Below are positions 3,677 to 7,122 of a stretch of DNA of 7,122 bases, piece after piece. The position numbers and the translations under genes are program-made. The notes beneath the pieces were generated by a model. It was given only the letters and a program-made list of their open reading frames with translations. It ran no database searches and was not told the DNA's origin. Within the stretch, counting starts at the first letter, position 1. The number at the start of each line of letters is the position of its first letter. This DNA is from Planctomycetota bacterium (GTDB taxonomy: Bacteria > Planctomycetota > Phycisphaerae > WQYP01), in NCBI GenBank assembly GCA_021785155.1, contig JAJYGE010000514.1, forward strand, positions 1 through 7,122, given 5' to 3'.

Positions 3677-5104
3677 ATGCCCAAGATGGAATTTCCTCTT
3701 TGGCTGATGGCTGGATTTATCTTTGTGCTTGGATGCTGCGTGGGCAGTTTTCTCAACGTCGTGATCTGGCGGCTGCCGGCGCGCGGCACACTGGTAACAT
3801 TTCAAAACCGGACCGCACGGCTGACGTTAAGCTGGCCGCCTTCCCATTGCCCTGTCTGCCAGAATGCCATCGCCTGGTATCGCAATATTCCCGTGTTCGG
3901 CTGGCTGTGTCTGCGGGGAAAATGCCACACTTGCCGCGTTGCAATATCTCCACGTTACCCGCTGGTGGAACTGGGCACAGGATTACTTTTTCTTTCACTT
4001 TATCTGGGGTTTTTCCTGGCGCACTGGAATTCCGGTGCCACGCCGACTATTTTCGGTGGCGCTCTGCCCATGCTTTTATATCTGATTTTTGTTTCCGGAT
4101 TGCTGGCGGCCTCCGCGATTGACGCGGATTTCTTTATCATCCCGCTGGAAATTCCCTATCTTATCATGGCCGCGGCACTGGCCTCCTGCATTTTCGGTGC
4201 GCCGAAAATGTTGCCGGCGGTGGTGCCCGCATCGGTCTGGGGAAAGCTAGCCCTGGGCGGCACCGTGGGTCTGCTGCTGTCCAATGTGTTGCTTTATCTC
4301 AAAGTTATGCCGCGCAGTTTCGACATTGCAAACTGCCCCCGGGGCGATTGGTCGGACGGGCCGATGCCGTTAATTCCGCCACCCACACTGAAACAATCAT
4401 GGCCGCAGATTATTGCCGGAATTGTCATCTCCATCATCATTGCGCTGGCATGGCTGTTGTGTGTCGCTCGCGTGGCCGCGTTTGTCACCATGATTGGAGG
4501 AATGCTGGTATTTCTTATCGGCGTGTTGCCGCATCCCATCAATGTCCCCGATGATTCCCGGCAGGTGCTGGAAGAATCCGATGATATCAATGCCCGGAGG
4601 GAAATCAGCAAAGAGATTCTTTTTTTGCTGCCACCGATTGGTTTGGCGATGGTGGCGGCATTTGTTCCTCTGCCGCTGCCCGCAGAGCCATGGCTGGCGC
4701 GGCTGCTGGGGGTTTTGCTGGGGTTGCTGGTGGGTGGCGGAACCATCTGGTTGACCCGCATTCTAGGCACTTTGGTAATGGGGCGCGTAGCCATGGGTGC
4801 GGCGGATGCACCGCTGATGGCGGCTATTGGCGCAGTAGTTGGCGCGCCGGCGGTGGCCGTGGTTTTTTTTCTGGCCCCCATTCTGGGTCTGATCTGGGCC
4901 ATGGTTCTGAAAGTTCAGGGCAAACCCAATATTCTCCCTTACGGCCCATGGTTAAGTATGGCGGCTATTTTGACGTTGTTTGTGGGTCATCCGGTCATCA
5001 ATTGGTATGCAGGCCAACTGTTTCCAAAGCCGCCGGTCAACCAGTCCACGATAATCTGGCCGGGTGAACCCGCACGGCCGGCAGCGACGAAGAATCAAAA
5101 GTGA
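3677..5104 (+). CDS. Prepilin peptidase (A24 family), enlarged form
   Basis: An inner-membrane aspartic protease that removes leader peptides from type IV pilins or type II secretion pseudopilins, and in many species N-methylates the new end. The N-terminal domain shows GSFLNVVIWRLP (23-34) and two CxxC pairs (C58/C61 and C83/C86), the zinc-binding set linked to methyltransfer. The catalytic aspartates are D149 (ASAIDADF, followed by IIP) and D377 in GAADAPL, where the usual motif is GxGDxK. PYGPW (421-425) matches the conserved end motif. At 475 residues it is far longer than the roughly 250-300 typical; the extra length lies between the aspartates (about 210-340), with additional membrane segments and an acidic loop near 289-307. 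The start has only a weak GGCGG upstream; M4 is an alternative. The aminopeptidase gene follows by 13 nt. No pilin genes are in view. Confidence 0.93.
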   Translation: MPKMEFPLWLMAGFIFVLGCCVGSFLNVVIWRLPARGTLVTFQNRTARLTLSWPPSHCPVCQNAIAWYRNIPVFGWLCLRGKCHTCRVAISPRYPLVELGTGLLFLSLYLGFFLAHWNSGATPTIFGGALPMLLYLIFVSGLLAASAIDADFFIIPLEIPYLIMAAALASCIFGAPKMLPAVVPASVWGKLALGGTVGLLLSNVLLYLKVMPRSFDIANCPRGDWSDGPMPLIPPPTLKQSWPQIIAGIVISIIIALAWLLCVARVAAFVTMIGGMLVFLIGVLPHPINVPDDSRQVLEESDDINARREISKEILFLLPPIGLAMVAAFVPLPLPAEPWLARLLGVLLGLLVGGGTIWLTRILGTLVMGRVAMGAADAPLMAAIGAVVGAPAVAVVFFLAPILGLIWAMVLKVQGKPNILPYGPWLSMAAILTLFVGHPVINWYAGQLFPKPPVNQSTIIWPGEPARPAATKNQK

Positions 5105-5109
5105 AAGGA
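5105..5109 (+). promoter_or_regulatory. Ribosome binding site of the leucyl aminopeptidase
   Basis: AAGGA-like sequence directly after the prepilin peptidase stop, 8 nt from ATG 5118. It fixes that start and fits translation from a shared transcript. Confidence 0.7.
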
Positions 5110-5117
5110 AATAATTT

Positions 5118-6692
5118 ATGGCCAAAAAAGCAAGTCCCCGTCCGGTGCTGATCGAACCAGGCAAACCCCCGATTTTGAAGGTTCAAACGCAGTGCGTATG
5201 GAGTTGTCCGGCCTTGGCGGTGCCCATATTTGAATCTGAAAAGCCCGGCTACGCGGCTGGAACAATGCCCGGCGATATTGTCACCGCCATTGGCAATGCC
5301 ATCGCCCTGCACGACTTTGAAGCTAAGGCCGGAACGCTGGTGCAGGCCAATGGTAGTGGTGGTCCGCAGCGGCTGATTCTCCTGGGCCTGGGCAAACGGA
5401 CGGATTTTCAGCCGGATCAAATTCGCTGGGCCGGTGCGCTGTTGGCCCGGCATCTGCGGAAACTCAAGATTACCGGGGCCTCTTTTTATCCCGCTGGTCT
5501 GGAGAGCGATAATTGGCCCGTATTGGCCGCTGCGCTGGGAGAAGGCTTTGCGTTGGGAGATTTCAAATTCTCGGCGTATAAAACGCAAAAGGCCGCGGAC
5601 TTAACGGGCAACGATTTGGCCGGAAAAAGCCCGTTAATGCTTTCAATCTGCTGTCCGGAAAAATCATCAGCCCAAGCGGTTGAGCATGTATTGGCGGAGA
5701 AATCAGCCATTACCACCGCCGCCAATTTTGCCCGTACGGTGGCCTGCCATCCCGGCAATGCCATCAATCCCGGTTCTTTAACCACCATTGCCCGTACCGT
5801 GGCGAAAGCCAATCGGCTCCAGTTTTCGGTTATTAATGCCGCGGCTGCCGAGAAAATGGGTATGGGCGGCCTGTGTGCGGTCGGAGCGGGCAGCGATTCG
5901 CCACCCGCGCTGATTATCATGGAATATCTTCCGCGCGCACGTCCGGCCAGAGCGGCTAAAACCATCGCGGTAGTGGGCAAGGCCGTGACCTTTGATACCG
6001 GTGGCATTTCCATTAAACCCCCTGCGGATATGGGATCTATGAAATATGACAAGTGCGGGGGTATGGCCGTATTGGGCATCATGCAGGCGGTGGCAGCGTT
6101 GAAATTACCGCATCGGGTCATTGGTCTGATACCAACAGCTGAAAACACCCTGGATTCAAGCGCCTACCGCCCCGGTGATATTTTGCGCATGTACAATGGC
6201 AAAACCGTCGACGTTACCAATACCGATGCCGAAGGGCGGCTGATTCTGGCCGACGCCATAGCTTACGCGTGTGAGAAGTTTAAGCCGCAGGCACTAATTG
6301 AAATGTCCACTCTCACCGGCGGTGTGATTGTGGCGTTGGGTGGTGTGTTTGCCGGACTGATGGCGGGCGATGATAAATTGGCGGGGGATCTGATCGCGGC
6401 GGGGCAAAAAACCGGCGAGCGCCTTTGGCGGTTACCGTTGGATAAGGCCTATCGCAAACTGCTCGATAGCCCCCACGCTGATATGGTCAACAGCGGTGGC
6501 CGCGAGGCGCATCCCATTCAGGGCGGCATGTTTTTAAGTGAATTTGTAGCTGATGGCGTGCCCTGGGCCCATCTGGATATTGCCGGCGTGGCGGATCCGA
6601 AAAAAGACGACCGATGGTGGATTGGTGACAACGCCACCGGCTTCGGTGTGCGACTGGTGGTGGAGTATCTGCAAAGCCTCGGCACGGCGTAA
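5118..6692 (+). CDS. pepA: Leucyl aminopeptidase (cytosol aminopeptidase, M17 family)
   Basis: A 524-residue metallopeptidase that removes N-terminal residues, leucine preferred, from peptides in the cytosol; the family works as a hexamer with two metal ions per active site. All key residues are present at a constant offset of 18 from E. coli PepA: K288, D293, D311, D370 and E372 as metal ligands, K300 and R374 as catalytic residues. The signature NTDAEGRL is at 368-375 and GKAVTFDTGGISIKP at 287-301. The C-terminus (NSGGREAHPIQGGMFL, WAHLDIAG, ATGFGVRLVVEYL) is typical. The N-terminal macro-like domain (about 20-180) is more divergent, as usual. Length is normal and no residue looks damaged. 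The close spacing to the prepilin peptidase suggests one transcript, but the shared purpose, if any, is unclear. The symbol is by family; it may be a paralogue. Confidence 0.96.
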   Translation: MAKKASPRPVLIEPGKPPILKVQTQCVWSCPALAVPIFESEKPGYAAGTMPGDIVTAIGNAIALHDFEAKAGTLVQANGSGGPQRLILLGLGKRTDFQPDQIRWAGALLARHLRKLKITGASFYPAGLESDNWPVLAAALGEGFALGDFKFSAYKTQKAADLTGNDLAGKSPLMLSICCPEKSSAQAVEHVLAEKSAITTAANFARTVACHPGNAINPGSLTTIARTVAKANRLQFSVINAAAAEKMGMGGLCAVGAGSDSPPALIIMEYLPRARPARAAKTIAVVGKAVTFDTGGISIKPPADMGSMKYDKCGGMAVLGIMQAVAALKLPHRVIGLIPTAENTLDSSAYRPGDILRMYNGKTVDVTNTDAEGRLILADAIAYACEKFKPQALIEMSTLTGGVIVALGGVFAGLMAGDDKLAGDLIAAGQKTGERLWRLPLDKAYRKLLDSPHADMVNSGGREAHPIQGGMFLSEFVADGVPWAHLDIAGVADPKKDDRWWIGDNATGFGVRLVVEYLQSLGTA

Positions 6693-6701
6693 GGAGCTGT
6701 G

Positions 6702-6836
6702 ATGATGGCCATCCACCGCTTTCCTCCAGCTAAGGAGTTTAGTCTGGCGCGTCGGATGGTTCGAATCGGCCTTTGCCGCACGGCCAACGATTGTCGCGCG
6801 AGCAGGAGCACCGGGTGGCTCGGGCGGCGGTACTAA
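6702..6836 (+). CDS. Doubtful 44-residue ORF after the aminopeptidase
   Basis: ATG at 6702 follows AAGGAG (6691-6696, overlapping the aminopeptidase stop) with 5-nt spacing, so the initiation context is good. The product is short and basic (MMAIHRFPPAKEFSLARRMV at the start), with no domain I recognise, and ends at TAA 6834-6836. It could be the 5' remnant of a third operon gene cut off by rearrangement, given the transposase remains downstream, or chance. Confidence 0.2.
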   Translation: MMAIHRFPPAKEFSLARRMVRIGLCRTANDCRASRSTGWLGRRY

Positions 6837-7122
6837 TTAAAAATAGCAAGTCAGTCTTCACGATGAGGGGCGCTACCGCAGTTCCAATGACCATGAAAAA
6901 AAGGTTGCGTTGTGAGTACACGCGTACCATCTCGTTACCTGCAAGTCCAATTTCCAGAGGCTCAGCCGCGAATTATTGCTGGCCCCATTATCCAGGGTCA
7001 TTACAAGCCGGCCGGTTTCGGGATGTAGCTTTCGGCTTTCAATTTGCCACCAACCACGGATAGCCGTCGAAGGCATCATCTGCCTGAGCTGGTGGAGCTA
7101 CTGTCAAATGTTGTGGACAGAA
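6837..7122. other. Region of decayed mobile DNA at the right edge
   Basis: Apart from the transposase fragment at 6939-7079 I see no supportable gene. Short frames on both strands lack ribosome binding sites and family resemblance; one minus-strand frame near 6820-6930 is hydrophobic (NLFFMVIGTAVAPLIV) but does not extend into anything recognisable. Confidence 0.5.
6939..7079 (-). pseudogene. Fragment of an ISAzo13-like transposase
   Basis: Read on the minus strand, about 42 residues (AIRGWWQIESRKLHP, then LDNGASNNSRLSLWKLDLQ) follow the pattern I recall for ISAzo13-family transposases: IRRWW near the start, an acidic residue before a GGSN-type turn, then RLRxWKxxLQ. The match seems ungapped. 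The part of the family that should follow (a HFPPGTSKWNKIEH-like segment) is missing, and in-frame stops lie upstream near 7096-7105, so this is a relic of an active-site segment, not a gene. Family assignment is from memory of conserved residues. Confidence 0.5.

Noticed and set aside
4294..4902. Long minus-strand open frame (202 codons) inside the prepilin peptidase gene
   Set aside because: It is antisense to a well-supported membrane protein; the composition (Ala, Thr, Ser, Pro) is that expected from the reverse strand of hydrophobic codons.
5486..6148. Minus-strand open frame of 220 codons opposite the aminopeptidase
   Set aside because: Same reasoning: the plus strand carries all M17 active-site residues.
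6750..6775. GGTTCGAATC, resembling a tRNA T-loop
   Set aside because: The bases either side do not form a five-pair T-stem and no acceptor or anticodon stem can be placed at the right distance on either strand.
1..7122. CRISPR array, toxin-antitoxin or defence system
   Set aside because: No regularly spaced short repeats beyond the two tandem duplications, and no effector, nuclease or paired small genes among the supported ORFs.

Overview
The window reads as a stretch of bacterial chromosome from a moderately GC-rich organism. I think a planctomycete (Phycisphaerae-like) or close relative is most likely. This rests on an unusually long, insertion-bearing prepilin peptidase and a fragment resembling an ISAzo13-family transposase, a family I associate with planctomycetes. 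There is no rRNA or other decisive marker, so the assignment is tentative. I see no CRISPR array, tRNA or rRNA gene, and no recognisable defence, secondary-metabolite or phage module.

Layout. Positions 1-635 hold no secure gene. There is one candidate small minus-strand ORF with a good ribosome binding site, and one copy of an 84-bp dispersed repeat. Positions 639-2194 are a complete IS3-family insertion sequence. It has TG...CA terminal inverted repeats, a 3-bp CCT target duplication, orfA (HTH and leucine zipper) and orfB (DD35E integrase-like transposase). It carries two separate internal tandem duplications, 116 bp across its left edge and 112 bp near the end of orfB. The second changes the C-terminus of the transposase. 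The IS sits in or beside a short reading frame whose 3' part (to 2358) lies just upstream of an MDR-superfamily quinone-oxidoreductase-like gene (2373-3359).

Positions 3360-3676 are intergenic, with a stem-loop that could end the oxidoreductase transcript and the second copy of the 84-bp repeat. Then come a prepilin peptidase (3677-5104) and an M17 leucyl aminopeptidase (5118-6692), 13 nt apart and probably co-transcribed. Positions 6693-7122 hold only a doubtful 44-codon ORF and a decayed ISAzo13-like transposase fragment on the minus strand.

How the parts work together. The peptidase pair are housekeeping enzymes. The prepilin peptidase processes type IV pilin-like or type II secretion pseudopilins at the inner membrane, and the aminopeptidase trims peptides in the cytosol. 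Nothing else links them functionally. The main interest is the insertion sequence. It shows the parts of a copy-out/paste-in IS3 element: a -35 box in the right end positioned to pair with a -10 box in the left end once the circle closes, a leader hairpin over the orfA ribosome binding site, and an A9 run at the orfA/orfB overlap. It also has the two odd duplications, which are either real rearrangements or assembly artefacts. I did not find a new multi-gene system here.
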